A DNA stretch of 64,000 nt from Haloferax sp046557615 (lineage in GTDB: Archaea > Halobacteriota > Halobacteria > Halobacteriales > Haloferacaceae). This document shows, one piece after another, positions 8,591 through 17,537 of the stretch. Location: assembly GCF_046557615.1 (NCBI RefSeq), contig NZ_JBKIII010000001.1, positions 1,240,001 to 1,304,000 of the forward strand, given 5' to 3'. The first letter of the stretch is position 1; each line of letters begins with the position of its first letter. The translations under genes were made by a program, and so were the position numbers. The notes beneath the pieces were generated by a model. The model saw only the letters and a program-made list of their open reading frames with translations. It was not told the DNA's origin and did not search any database.

Positions 8591-9529
8591 ATGCCGACCC
8601 GCGACCGCTCACGGTTTTCTATCGAATCGCTCGCACTCTTGTGGGCCGCCCGCGAGAGCGGCGTCATCGACGCGCTGACGACGAACGCAGGCACCGCTGA
8701 GCAAGTCGCAGACGAAGCAGGAATCGACCCCCGAGCGGCGCGTCTCACTGTCGATGCACTCGAATCGATGGGCTTCATCAAGCGCGTCGGCGACGAGTTC
8801 GAGATTACGAATCGCGCATTGGGCTTTCTCGCCAAGCGCGACGTGCGCTCGATTGGCCGCCTGCCCAACGCACTCGACCGGTTTTCGCTCTACGCCGCGC
8901 TTCCGGAGACGATGGCGACTGGAGACGCGCCGCCCTTCCCAGACGACTGGGCACGAAACCGACTCGGCGCGCACGACGCAACCGACGAAGCGGTCGTTCG
9001 AGCGTGCGTGACGTCCGCCGTCCGTGCGAATCCACGTGCCGAGCGCGTCCTCGATTTTGGCGGGAAATCCGGCGTGTTCGCCCGCGAGTTCCGCGCTCGC
9101 GGCTACGACGTGACCTTCCTCGACGACGGTGAGATGGTCGAAATCGTTCGACCACTGCTCTCTCGTGCCGGAATCGACCTCGTTGCGGGCGACGTGACGA
9201 ATCCCCCAGTTTCCGAGTTCGACCTCGTGTTCGCCGACGACGCGTTCGTGGGCCACGACCCAGACTCTGCCAAGCGAGTCGTCGAAGCCGTCTACGATGC
9301 GCTCGCACCCGGCGGAACAGCGGTGTTCATCGACGCGCTGTCGAACCGGTGTTCGGTGGCGACGACGACCCAGCGCGCGGTCGATGCGCTCGCATATGGC
9401 CGTGGGGAGTGCTACGACGAAGAACAGGTCAGAAAGTGGGTTTCCGACGCCGGGTTCGAGCGCCCGACGATTCGCGATATTCCGGGGACCGACGCGCAAG
9501 CAATCGTGTGCGAGCGTGCGGTTCATTAA
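8591..9529 (+). CDS. SAM-dependent methyltransferase with winged-helix dimerisation domain
   Basis: This is a 312-residue class I methyltransferase. The N-terminal 75 residues form a winged helix (TAEQVADEAGIDPRAA then ALESMGFIKR), as in plant/bacterial O-methyltransferases that dimerise. The Rossmann part carries the SAM loop VLDFGGKSG (153-161) and the acidic LDDGE strand end. ATG 8591 is used because residues before it (MLACIRTG) are unlike the family. The substrate is unknown. It is followed 21 bp later by the isoaspartate methyltransferase gene and is probably co-transcribed. Confidence 0.8.
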   Translation: MPTRDRSRFSIESLALLWAARESGVIDALTTNAGTAEQVADEAGIDPRAARLTVDALESMGFIKRVGDEFEITNRALGFLAKRDVRSIGRLPNALDRFSLYAALPETMATGDAPPFPDDWARNRLGAHDATDEAVVRACVTSAVRANPRAERVLDFGGKSGVFAREFRARGYDVTFLDDGEMVEIVRPLLSRAGIDLVAGDVTNPPVSEFDLVFADDAFVGHDPDSAKRVVEAVYDALAPGGTAVFIDALSNRCSVATTTQRAVDALAYGRGECYDEEQVRKWVSDAGFERPTIRDIPGTDAQAIVCERAVH

Positions 9530-9550
9530 CGACGGACGCCGAGGACGAAC

Positions 9551-10282
9551 ATGGACTTCGACGTGTTGCGCGAGGACATGGTCGATGGGTTAGAGCTATC
9601 GCTCGGCCCGCTCGACGAGGCCGTCGGCCTCGCCCTCCGTACTGTCCCGCGCCACGAGTTCGTCGCCGATGCACCCTACGAGAACCGAACGGGTGAGCAT
9701 CGGGACACGCGGACGACGATTCTCTCACCGAGTACCGCCACGAGGTTGGTCTCTGCGCTCTCTCCCGACCCCGACGACACTATTCTCGTCGTCGGGGCTG
9801 GCGTGGGCTACACCGCCGCCCTCATCGCCGAAATCGTCGGCGACGCCAACGTCCACGCCGTCGATATTACCCGAAAGCTCGTCTACGCGGCCCGCTCGAA
9901 CCTCCAGAGCGCGGGCTACGGCGGCGTGCTGGTCGATTGCCGCGATGGAGTAGATGGATTGCCCGAGTACGCCCCGTTCGACCGCATTCTGGTCGAGGCT
10001 TCGGCGGTTCGCCCGCCCCGACAGTTGCTCGGCCAACTCGCAGACGATGGCCGACTCGTCATGCCGATTGGCATCGGCGACCAGACACTCATCGCGTTCG
10101 AAGACGGTGCTGTGGCCGAGGACTTCGGCCCAATCTCGTTTAAACCGTTGCTCGTCGATGGCGAACAGACCGGGAGCATCGTCCGCAACCGAACCAAGCG
10201 CGAAGACCCCGAATACGAAGGCCGAGGCTGGCACGCAGGGACGGGGTGGGAACAAGAGTGGATCGACTGGGGCGCGCGGTAG
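9551..10282 (+). CDS. Protein-L-isoaspartate O-methyltransferase family protein
   Basis: The 243-residue protein has the PCMT layout: an N-terminal RTVPRHEFV helix (30-38), a TTILSPSTATRL loop where canonical enzymes have a TIS-x-P-x-MVA motif, the SAM loop VVGAGVGYTAA (80-90), and later FDRILVEASA and RLVMPIG. Family role: methylating damaged L-isoaspartyl residues for repair. The active-site loop differs from the textbook form, so it may be the divergent haloarchaeal paralogue with altered specificity. It is co-directional with the preceding methyltransferase. Confidence 0.8.
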   Translation: MDFDVLREDMVDGLELSLGPLDEAVGLALRTVPRHEFVADAPYENRTGEHRDTRTTILSPSTATRLVSALSPDPDDTILVVGAGVGYTAALIAEIVGDANVHAVDITRKLVYAARSNLQSAGYGGVLVDCRDGVDGLPEYAPFDRILVEASAVRPPRQLLGQLADDGRLVMPIGIGDQTLIAFEDGAVAEDFGPISFKPLLVDGEQTGSIVRNRTKREDPEYEGRGWHAGTGWEQEWIDWGAR

Positions 10283-10385
10283 CACTGTAAGTGACAGCCC
10301 CATAGAGTGTCACGGTTCTACTCCTCCGAGAACCGGCGACGAATGCTATTTCTCACACGCTCTATCTAGAACTGGTGAAACACCC

Positions 10386-10661
10386 ATGGAGAAGAACGTT
10401 GGTGGATACGACCGCATCGCGCGGGCGGTACTCGGCCCAGTGCTGATTCTCGTCGCCCTAGCGATGTTCGGCGGTCTGCTGGTAATCGCAACCGCCACGC
10501 TCCAGGCCACCATCGCCGTCGTGGCACTCCTCGTCGGCGCAGTCCTCACCGTGACTGCAGTCACACAGAAGTGCCCGCTCAACAGAGCCCTCGGCATCAA
10601 CACCTACAAGGGTGCGATGGCGGCCGAGCGTGGAACCGACACCCCGCGACCGCGGGCGTAA
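10386..10661 (+). CDS. DUF2892-like (YgaP-type) inner membrane protein
   Basis: The 91-residue protein begins MEKNVGGYDRIARAVLGP and has two adjacent transmembrane helices (about 18-35 and 40-60), followed by QKCPLNRALGINT, the CPLxxxLG ending of this small membrane family. Function is unknown; relatives are sometimes fused to rhodanese domains. The gene is hidden inside a longer spurious open frame; ATG 10386 gives the family N-terminus. It converges with the threonine-synthase-like gene. Confidence 0.8.
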   Translation: MEKNVGGYDRIARAVLGPVLILVALAMFGGLLVIATATLQATIAVVALLVGAVLTVTAVTQKCPLNRALGINTYKGAMAAERGTDTPRPRA

Positions 10662-10675
10662 TAATTCGATTTTGA

Positions 10676-11779
10676 TTAACTCTTCAACCCGCTTCCCGTG
10701 AGTGGAACGACCACGTCGTCGTCGCGTTCGATTTCGCCTGTCGCCCGCAACTGGTGGAGGGCAGCGGGTGCGACTGCACACGTCGGTTCGGTGTAGAAGC
10801 CGTGTCTGTGCAGGCGGTCGAGTTCGTCTTCGACGGCGGCCTCAGAGAGCGCGATTGCGTCGCCGCCGGTTTCGTCGAGGGCGGCCATGATTTCGGACTC
10901 ACGAACCGGGTTTTGGATTTGAATCCCGTCCGCAACGTCGTTCGTCTCGCCGGTGGAGCGATGAAGCTTGTCCGCAATCGGGGCGTAGCCTGCGGCCTGT
11001 GCGCCGTAGAGGCGTGGAACGTCGTCTATCCAGCCCGCTTCGTAGAGCGCGTTGAACCCGCGATACGCACCGAGAAAGAGCGTCCCGTGGCCGAGCGGCG
11101 TGACGATTGCATCGGGAACCTCCCAGTCGCGCTGGGCGGCGAGTTCGTAGGCGAACGTGGCGGTTCCCGCGAAGAACGCAGGGTTCCACGCGTGGCTCGC
11201 GTACCACGCGTCGCCGTCGGTGACGGCTTCGACGCAGGCGTCGGTGACGGCTTGGCGAGAGCCTTCGACGCGAACTGGCGTCGCTCCGGCGCGCTCGATA
11301 GCTTTCAGTTTCGACCGTTTCGCCGAACGCGGGACGTAGATTTCGGCGTCGATTCCGGCGCGTGCGGCGTAGGTCGCAATCGCCGCACCAGCGTTGCCTG
11401 AAGAATCTTCGACGACGCGCTCGACACCCAACTCGCGGGCGAGCGAAAGCGTCGTCGTCGCGCCGCGGTCTTTGAACGACCCGGTGGGGAAGACATACTC
11501 CAGTTTGAACGCGGCGTCCCACTCGGGCGCATCGACGAGCGGTGTCATTCCCTCGCCGAGTGTGGCGTGCGGTTCGGTGGGGAGGAAGTCTTCGAACGCC
11601 CACAACCCGCGCCGGAGGTCGATGTTGGCCTCGGTGGGGTCGAAAACGGCGGGGAGAAACGAGGTTTCGAAATCGAGCGGGCTATCACAGGAACAGCGCC
11701 AGCGCCACGCCTCGTAGGTGGTTCCGCAGGTGGGACACGAGAGGCGAAGGGTTGGCGGGAGCGAGGTGTCGGCTGACAT
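10676..11779 (-). CDS. Threonine synthase-like PLP enzyme
   Basis: The 367-residue fold-type II PLP enzyme has an N-terminal zinc ribbon (C15, C18, C29, C31), as in many archaeal threonine synthases. PLP lysine K103 lies in TGSFKDRG, followed by EDSSGNAG and the late GSGLK near the C-terminus. Likely reaction: O-phosphohomoserine to threonine. Paralogues of this type can have other substrates, so the name is given without a gene symbol. The aspartoacylase-like gene ends 2 bp upstream, so the two are almost certainly one transcript. Confidence 0.8.
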   Translation of the reverse strand: MSADTSLPPTLRLSCPTCGTTYEAWRWRCSCDSPLDFETSFLPAVFDPTEANIDLRRGLWAFEDFLPTEPHATLGEGMTPLVDAPEWDAAFKLEYVFPTGSFKDRGATTTLSLARELGVERVVEDSSGNAGAAIATYAARAGIDAEIYVPRSAKRSKLKAIERAGATPVRVEGSRQAVTDACVEAVTDGDAWYASHAWNPAFFAGTATFAYELAAQRDWEVPDAIVTPLGHGTLFLGAYRGFNALYEAGWIDDVPRLYGAQAAGYAPIADKLHRSTGETNDVADGIQIQNPVRESEIMAALDETGGDAIALSEAAVEDELDRLHRHGFYTEPTCAVAPAALHQLRATGEIERDDDVVVPLTGSGLKS

Positions 11780-11781
11780 GG

Positions 11782-12738
11782 TCAGTAGTTGTCGATGTCG
11801 ATACCGACAGAGCAGACGTACTCGCCGGAGGCGACCTGTGGGAGTCGCCGGGCGCGCCAGAAGATGCCGCTGTGGTCGGCAGTGACGCGGGCTTTGAGTT
11901 GGCCGAACACGTCGGTGATTTCGAAGAGGACGTCGCCCGCGCTCACTTCGTCACCGAGTGCGCGCTTGAATCGGACGAGACCGCCCGATGGCGAGCCGTA
12001 TTGGTCGAATCCGCGGGCGCGTGTCTGTGGGTCGCGGTTCACGTCGCCGTCGAGAAAGCCGTAGGCGCGGAGGACGTTGTGGACGCCGCGAACACCAAGT
12101 TGGATGCTCTCTTCGTCCCACCCGACACAGCCGCCGAGTTCGGGGTCGATAGTCGGGATTCCGGCGTCGGGTCCGGCACGGGCGAGTTGACCGTCCGGCC
12201 CTTTCTGGTCGAGGACGTAGCCACAGCCGAACGTCTTGGCGAGACGGAGACATTCGGCGTGCATTCGGTGGTGACGGCCACACCGGACGCGAACTTCGTT
12301 TATCATCTGACTCGTCGAGCCCTGGTGAAGGTCCAGAATGAGGTCGGCCCCGCGTGCGACTTTGAACGTCACGTCGGCGATGCGCTCAGAGGAGGTACCG
12401 CGCTCGTCGCCGGGATACGCTCGGTTCATCTTTCGGTCGTCGATGGGATTGCGGTGTTGGGCGACCTGGAAGGCGTGGTAGTTGACGATACCGACGATGA
12501 GAATCGTCCCGGAAATCTCACTTGGGTCGAGTTGCGGAACGAGGCGCTGGATGACGCCGACGCCGTTGAGTTCGTCACCGTCGGAGGCGGCTTGGATGTA
12601 GAGCGTCTTGCCGGATTTCGCGCCGTTGATGACCGCGACAGGGAGGCCGACCGTCCCACCGTCTCGGGATTCTCCCACTTCGAGGCGGCCAACGGCCATC
12701 TCCCCGGGGGCCGCAGACGCAGTTCCCACAGTAGTCAT
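11782..12738 (-). CDS. Succinylglutamate desuccinylase/aspartoacylase family zinc hydrolase
   Basis: This 318-residue carboxypeptidase-like hydrolase is of the AstE/AspA family. The first metal motif is QAASDGDELNG, an acidic DGDE where the family usually has HGNE. Later come NRAYPG and LDLHQGS with the second histidine. A C-terminal beta domain (from about residue 230) contains GLVRFKRALGDEVSAGDVLFEI. The natural substrate is unknown. It is the first gene of a two-gene operon with the threonine-synthase-like enzyme, suggesting a role in amino-acid metabolism (inference). Confidence 0.8.
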   Translation of the reverse strand: MTTVGTASAAPGEMAVGRLEVGESRDGGTVGLPVAVINGAKSGKTLYIQAASDGDELNGVGVIQRLVPQLDPSEISGTILIVGIVNYHAFQVAQHRNPIDDRKMNRAYPGDERGTSSERIADVTFKVARGADLILDLHQGSTSQMINEVRVRCGRHHRMHAECLRLAKTFGCGYVLDQKGPDGQLARAGPDAGIPTIDPELGGCVGWDEESIQLGVRGVHNVLRAYGFLDGDVNRDPQTRARGFDQYGSPSGGLVRFKRALGDEVSAGDVLFEITDVFGQLKARVTADHSGIFWRARRLPQVASGEYVCSVGIDIDNY

Positions 12739-12837
12739 ACCGCCAAGGTTGGACCCACCTCCCTTTAGAAATTCGGTCCCGTCAGCGCAGTACGGAAAAG
12801 CGGTGTCGCTTTAGTTTGTGGGTCGTAACTGGAAATT

Positions 12838-13128
12838 GTGACAGACGACATTCCGGAGCGCCCGCCGAGTAGTGGACTCGTGCAGGCGCTCAACGTCCCG
12901 CGAAACGCCGGTATCGGCCTCGTGGCCGGGGTCGTCCTCGCGGTCAGCGCCTACCTCGTTCGTGTCCTCGAACTCTTCGGACCCTTCGCGGGCACGCGTC
13001 AGTACCCCGGGCTCGGCCCCGAAGGCTGGTTCCTCATCCTCGCGTTCGTCCTCGCGTCGGCGACGGCACTCTTGGTCACTGCCGTGTTGACAATCGTCTC
13101 GGCGTATCGGCTGAGCAAAGAAGTCTAA
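12838..13128 (+). CDS. Small two-helix membrane protein with GTG start
   Basis: The 96-residue protein has hydrophobic helices at about 26-48 and 63-88 around a soluble loop (GTRQYPGLGPEGW). The start is GTG 12838; a CTTTAG TATA-like element is centred about 27 bp before it, consistent with a leaderless GTG transcript. No family is recognised with confidence. Its stop abuts the stop of the convergent PhoU/TrkA-C gene with no spacer. Confidence 0.7.
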   Translation: MTDDIPERPPSSGLVQALNVPRNAGIGLVAGVVLAVSAYLVRVLELFGPFAGTRQYPGLGPEGWFLILAFVLASATALLVTAVLTIVSAYRLSKEV

Positions 13129-14337
13129 CTACTCGTCGAACTCGCGCTCGTCGCCGACGAGTTCGCCCAATCGCTCGGCACCGGCGCGGGTGCCCTTCGC
13201 GATAATAACGTCACCGGCGTTGAGTCGCGTCCTCGACCCGGGCGAGACGACCCACTCCTTGCGCCCCTGTCGGCGGACGGCGATGACGCGCATGCCCGTC
13301 TCGGACTTGACGCGCCGGTCGCCGAGCGTCGCGTCTGCGAGGGCGCTGCCGTCGGCGACGCGGAGGCGAATGATGACCTCGTCCGATTCCTTGACGGCGG
13401 CGGCGACGACGGGGTGTGCGTCGATGCCGTGGAGGACGCCCTCGGCGATTTCCAGTGCGGCGTCGCTTATCACCTCGGTCGCACTGGCGATGTGGACGAG
13501 ACCACGGAGTTGGACGGGGTCTTCGACGCGACTCGCCGCGCGGAGTGTCCACGCTTCGAAGCGGGATTTGAGCGCGTCCACCTCGGCTTCGAGTTCTTCG
13601 ACTTCCTCGGCGACGCCCTCGCTGTCGAAGAGGACGGCCCCGTAGGCGAGGTCAACCGCGAGTTCGCTCATGTCCTTCATGAGGACGATAGAATCGACCG
13701 CGCGTTCGAGGTCGCGGATGGTCGGTTCCTCGATTTCTGGTTGGTCGTAGGGCGACCCGGTGGCCGTCTCGTAGACGGTCTGGAGTCCTTCGTCGCGGCC
13801 GCGGAGTAGGAGTACGTCGTCGGCCCGAAGCACCGTCTCGTGGTTGGGGTTCGTCACCCACTCGTCGCCCCGGTAGATGGCGACGACACGGACGCCCGTC
13901 TCGGTCTCCATGTTGATTTCGCCCAGCGTCTGCGACGAGTACGGCGACGACGTGGTGAGTTCGCAGCGAATCGTCGTCTCGACTGCCTCGGGGAGCGCCG
14001 CGCGAATCGCATCCGGGAGGCCAATGTCCTCGATGACGACCTTCGCGATGTCGCCCGCGGCGTCGGCGATTTTCTCTGCGGCACCGACGACGCCGAGGAC
14101 GGGGGCGAGTTCTTCGGCGTCTTCGGGGCTTCGCGCGGCCATCATCAGACTCATGCGCGCTTGCAGTTGGAGGATGTCCATCCGCTCTTCGAGCGCGAGG
14201 ACGGCGTACGCGAGGTCTTCGTTGGCGTGGAGGACCGACGAGTACGAGAGGTCGATGAGCAACTCGGCAGTGTCCTTCATCTCCGCGAGTACCGCCTTCA
14301 CGCTGACGGGTTCGTACTCGACGTCCTCGGGGTTCAT
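13129..14337 (-). CDS. PhoU and TrkA-C double-repeat regulatory protein
   Basis: The 402-residue cytosolic protein has an internally duplicated layout. A PhoU-like helical bundle (about 10-105) plus an RCK_C/TrkA-C ligand-binding domain (about 118-195) is repeated as PhoU (about 205-300) plus RCK_C (about 315-395). Parallel segments include AELLIDLSYSSVL/SELAVDLAYGAVL and ETGVRVVAIYR/ETGMRVIAVRR. Such proteins probably regulate K+ or other cation channels in response to nucleotide ligands. The start MNPEDVEYEP is preferred over an open extension of 57 residues. Confidence 0.85.
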   Translation of the reverse strand: MNPEDVEYEPVSVKAVLAEMKDTAELLIDLSYSSVLHANEDLAYAVLALEERMDILQLQARMSLMMAARSPEDAEELAPVLGVVGAAEKIADAAGDIAKVVIEDIGLPDAIRAALPEAVETTIRCELTTSSPYSSQTLGEINMETETGVRVVAIYRGDEWVTNPNHETVLRADDVLLLRGRDEGLQTVYETATGSPYDQPEIEEPTIRDLERAVDSIVLMKDMSELAVDLAYGAVLFDSEGVAEEVEELEAEVDALKSRFEAWTLRAASRVEDPVQLRGLVHIASATEVISDAALEIAEGVLHGIDAHPVVAAAVKESDEVIIRLRVADGSALADATLGDRRVKSETGMRVIAVRRQGRKEWVVSPGSRTRLNAGDVIIAKGTRAGAERLGELVGDEREFDE

Positions 14338-14619
14338 GCGCCCGGTTTCACGACGCGACGCTAAAAGACTTGTCAGGAATATCGGTGGCACGTTGTTCGT
14401 ACTCTGTACGCCGTCATCTGATATGACCTGTGAGGGTGAGACATGCACACGCAACCCATATTTAAACACGGCTAAATTTTCGACAAACGACGAACTGCGC
14501 GTTGGCACGTGACGTGCTGAAAATCGAGCGACCTGACACCGCTACGAAGTGTGTGGCAGTCGATAACATATACAACAAAACGATAACGCTTTTTTGATAT
14601 GGTAAGCAACGTTCTGGGT

Positions 14620-15759
14620 ATGTCAGGCGAATTAAAACGGGGGCTGGAAGGTGTGCTGGTTGCGGAGTCTGAACTTAGTTTCATCGACGGCGACGCAGGC
14701 CAACTCATCTACCGTGGCTACGCTATCGAGGACCTCGCGCGTGACGCAAGTTACGAAGAGGTACTCTATCTCCTCTGGCACGGGGAACTGCCGAATAGTG
14801 AGAAACTCGAAGCGTTCTCCGAAGGGCTGGCCGCCCACCGTGACCTCGGTGACGGCATTCTCGAGGTGACACGCGAACTCGCCGAACAGGACGAAGCGCC
14901 GATGGCGGCGCTCCGAACGCTGGTCTCTGCGATGTCGGCCTACGACGACGACGCCGACTTCGAGGACGTCACCGACCGCGAGACCAACCTCGAAAAGGCA
15001 AAGCGCATCACGGCAAAGACGCCCTCGGTACTCGCGGCCTACGCACGGTTCCGCCGCGGCGACGACTACGTCGAACCCAAAGAAGACCTCGGCCACGCGG
15101 CGAACTTCCTCTACATGCTCAACGGCGAAGAGCCGAACGACGTGCTGGCCGAGACGTTCGATATGGCACTCGTTCTCCACGCCGACCACGGCCTGAACGC
15201 TTCGACGTTCTCCGCGACGGTCACGGCATCCACGCTGTCGGACCTCTACAGTGCAGTGACCTCTGCAGTTGGCACGCTCGCAGGGTCGCTCCACGGTGGC
15301 GCGAACGCGAACGTCATGAAGATGCTGAAGGAAATCGACGACAGCGACATGGACCCCACCGAGTGGGTCGAGGATGCACTCGAAAACGGCAAGCGAGTTG
15401 CTGGCTTCGGTCACCGCGTCTACAACGTCAAAGACCCGCGCGCGAAGATTCTCGGCGGGAAGTCTGAGGCGCTCGGTGAGGCCGCAGGCGACATGAAGTG
15501 GTACGACATGTCCGTCGCCATCGAAGAGTACATCGGCGAAGAGAAGGGCCTCGCACCGAACGTGGACTTCTACTCGGCTTCGACGTACTACCAGATGGGA
15601 ATCCCAATCGACCTTTACACTCCGATTTTCGCCGTCTCACGCGTCGGTGGCTGGATTGCACACGTCCTCGAACAGTACGAGGACAACCGCCTTATCCGCC
15701 CACGCGCGCGCTACACGGGCGACAAAGACCTCGAGTTCCCAGGGCTGGACGAACGGTAG
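14620..15759 (+). CDS. citZ: Citrate synthase
   Basis: This cytosolic TCA-cycle enzyme condenses oxaloacetate with acetyl-CoA. The 379 residues from MSGELKRGLEG match the N-terminus I recall for the H. volcanii enzyme. Catalytic signatures are ADHGLNASTF, GSLHGGAN and GFGHRVY, followed by the C-terminal arginine RPRARYTG. An in-frame ATG at 14599 would add seven residues. A TTTTTTGATAT element around 14589-14600 fits leaderless transcription from 14620. A T-tract terminator follows. Confidence 0.95.
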   Translation: MSGELKRGLEGVLVAESELSFIDGDAGQLIYRGYAIEDLARDASYEEVLYLLWHGELPNSEKLEAFSEGLAAHRDLGDGILEVTRELAEQDEAPMAALRTLVSAMSAYDDDADFEDVTDRETNLEKAKRITAKTPSVLAAYARFRRGDDYVEPKEDLGHAANFLYMLNGEEPNDVLAETFDMALVLHADHGLNASTFSATVTASTLSDLYSAVTSAVGTLAGSLHGGANANVMKMLKEIDDSDMDPTEWVEDALENGKRVAGFGHRVYNVKDPRAKILGGKSEALGEAAGDMKWYDMSVAIEEYIGEEKGLAPNVDFYSASTYYQMGIPIDLYTPIFAVSRVGGWIAHVLEQYEDNRLIRPRARYTGDKDLEFPGLDER

Positions 15760-15783
15760 AACGAACAGGGCACGGCACGGGGG

Positions 15784-15796
15784 TTTTTTCTTTTTT
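15784..15796 (+). terminator. T-tract terminator between citrate synthase and MATE genes
   Basis: Two runs of six T separated by one C follow a G-rich stretch 24 bp after the citrate synthase stop. Oligo-T tracts are the usual archaeal termination signal. The last two bases overlap the stop codon of the convergent MATE gene. Confidence 0.5.
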
Positions 15797-17186
15797 AATC
15801 GTCTTCCGTAGCGTCAGCGCCGACGCTGCCACGTTCGCGCATGAGTGTGTCGGCGTGGTCGGCCCACGCGACGTACCTGAACGCGACGAGGAGAAACAAC
15901 CCCATCCACGAGAAGGCAGCGATGATGCCGAGTTGCGGGCCGAGCGGACCGAACCCGAAGCCATCGACCAGCAGGTACGACAGGCCGACGAAGAAGCCGA
16001 ACATGCCCGTGATGCGGGCGACGAAGGGAATGCGTGTCGCACCCGCGCCCTGTAACGACCCCGAGAGACCGACGAAGAGTGCGAGACCGGGCGCAGCGAG
16101 TCCGTAGGCGATAGCGAACTCGACGGCCCACGCGAGGTCCGCGTCGTTGCCGCCGGTGCCGAGCAATCCCACGGCGGGTTCGGCGAACGCCGCGAGGAGA
16201 AATCCGATTCCGCCGACCGTGACGACCGAGAGCAGTGCAACTGCGGCCCCGTTGAACCGTGCGCGTTCGCGGTCACCCTCGCCCAACGCTTGGCCGACGA
16301 GGATACTGGCGGCGACACTGTAACCGCGTGCCAGTGGGCCGGTGACCTGCTGGTAGACGCGCCGACCGATTTGGAAACCAGCGTTGACGGCGTCGCCGAA
16401 GCCGAGCAAGAGGGCGTTGAACGGGAACTCCGCGAGTTCTGCCGCGATACCTTCGCCGACGCGGGGAGCAGAGATACCCACCAACTGCGTCGCAACAGTT
16501 CGGTCGCGCGGGCGGACGAATCCAATCGCCGAGGAAGGCCGAAAGAGGGCAAAGAGAAGCAAACTCGCGGAGACGACGTTGGCCGTCGAGGTTGCGAGGC
16601 CGACGCCGAAGACGCCGAGTGCCGGGAGTCCAAAGAGTCCGAACCCGAGGCCGACCGAGAGACCGATGTTGAGGACGTTGGCGAACAGGTTCACGACCAT
16701 CGGTGTCCGTGTGTCACCAATTCCTTGGAGTGAGCGTGCCCCGACGAGCGCGAGGAGGCGGGCGGGAGCAGTAGCGAAGACGACCGCGAGATACGTCGTG
16801 CCGAGTTGGACGGCACGCTCGCTCGCTGGGAACACTCCAATTGCAACGTCGCCGAGGAGAAATCCGAACGCGATGAACGGAAGTCCGGCGAGAAACGCGA
16901 GTAAGAGTGCAGTTTGTATCGCTTCGCTCCGGTTTGTGTCTGCACCACTCCCCGTGTCCTGACTGGAGAGCGCGATTGCACCGCTCCCGAGACCGAGACC
17001 GATGCGGAGCGGAAAGCGCGCGTAGAGGTCTGCGAGGCCAATAGCGACGACTGCGGCTGGAGAGAGCGCCGCAGTGACGGCCACATCGACCGTTCGCATC
17101 GCCGTCCGTGACGTTTGCTCGGCCATCACGGGCCACGCGAGGGCGAAGATGCGCCGCCAAACTGCGCGCAGGCGGCCAGGGTCCAT
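15795..17186 (-). CDS. MATE family efflux transporter
   Basis: The 463-residue membrane protein has about twelve hydrophobic helices and two homologous halves. MATE signatures include WPVMAEQTSRTAMRTVDVA at the first helix, the loop GIGDTRTPM and the second-half LSGSLQGAGATRIPF. Such transporters export cationic or organic compounds by Na+ or H+ antiport. The start MDPGRLRAVWRR is preferred to an open extension of 18 residues. The substrate is unknown. Confidence 0.9.
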   Translation of the reverse strand: MDPGRLRAVWRRIFALAWPVMAEQTSRTAMRTVDVAVTAALSPAAVVAIGLADLYARFPLRIGLGLGSGAIALSSQDTGSGADTNRSEAIQTALLLAFLAGLPFIAFGFLLGDVAIGVFPASERAVQLGTTYLAVVFATAPARLLALVGARSLQGIGDTRTPMVVNLFANVLNIGLSVGLGFGLFGLPALGVFGVGLATSTANVVSASLLLFALFRPSSAIGFVRPRDRTVATQLVGISAPRVGEGIAAELAEFPFNALLLGFGDAVNAGFQIGRRVYQQVTGPLARGYSVAASILVGQALGEGDRERARFNGAAVALLSVVTVGGIGFLLAAFAEPAVGLLGTGGNDADLAWAVEFAIAYGLAAPGLALFVGLSGSLQGAGATRIPFVARITGMFGFFVGLSYLLVDGFGFGPLGPQLGIIAAFSWMGLFLLVAFRYVAWADHADTLMRERGSVGADATEDD

Positions 17187-17537
17187 ACCCGATTCTTGAG
17201 GGATGGACAGATGACCGTACCGAAACCGGAAGAGGGTCACAGACCAGTTGGTGACCGAAGTGTCAATTATTCATACTGAGAACGACACGTGGACGACACC
17301 TGTCAGACACGAGATTGACCTCGCTGCTGTCTTGCGATTTCACTTTCGCTCCGGGTGGGGGATGTTTATATACACGGGCGTTAGAGTGGAAGGTGCACGT
17401 CACACGCGTGCGTTCCCCCATTTCCCCCATCCCAACACGCTGAGCGAGAGATATCGCTTCGCGTCGCCGAAAACTCACCCGATGGCGCGGCAAATCTTTC
17501 CCGAACGATTAAACAGTGGTAACGTAGACTCCAGATT
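17187..17537. other. 351-bp interval without a recognisable gene, with TATA-like elements
   Basis: This stretch separates the MATE gene from ilvA. A TTTATATA element at 17365-17372 has no gene at the expected downstream distance on either strand. An ATTAAAC element near 17508-17514 is correctly spaced (about 27 bp) for leaderless transcription of ilvA from 17538. An 8-bp palindrome CACGCGTG is present near 17405. Open frames here have no protein-like features. Confidence 0.4.

Noticed and set aside
11542..12768. 408-codon + strand open frame across the aspartoacylase-like gene
   Set aside because: The minus-strand gene has the zinc-hydrolase motifs and a sensible operon position; the + frame has none and runs across two genes.
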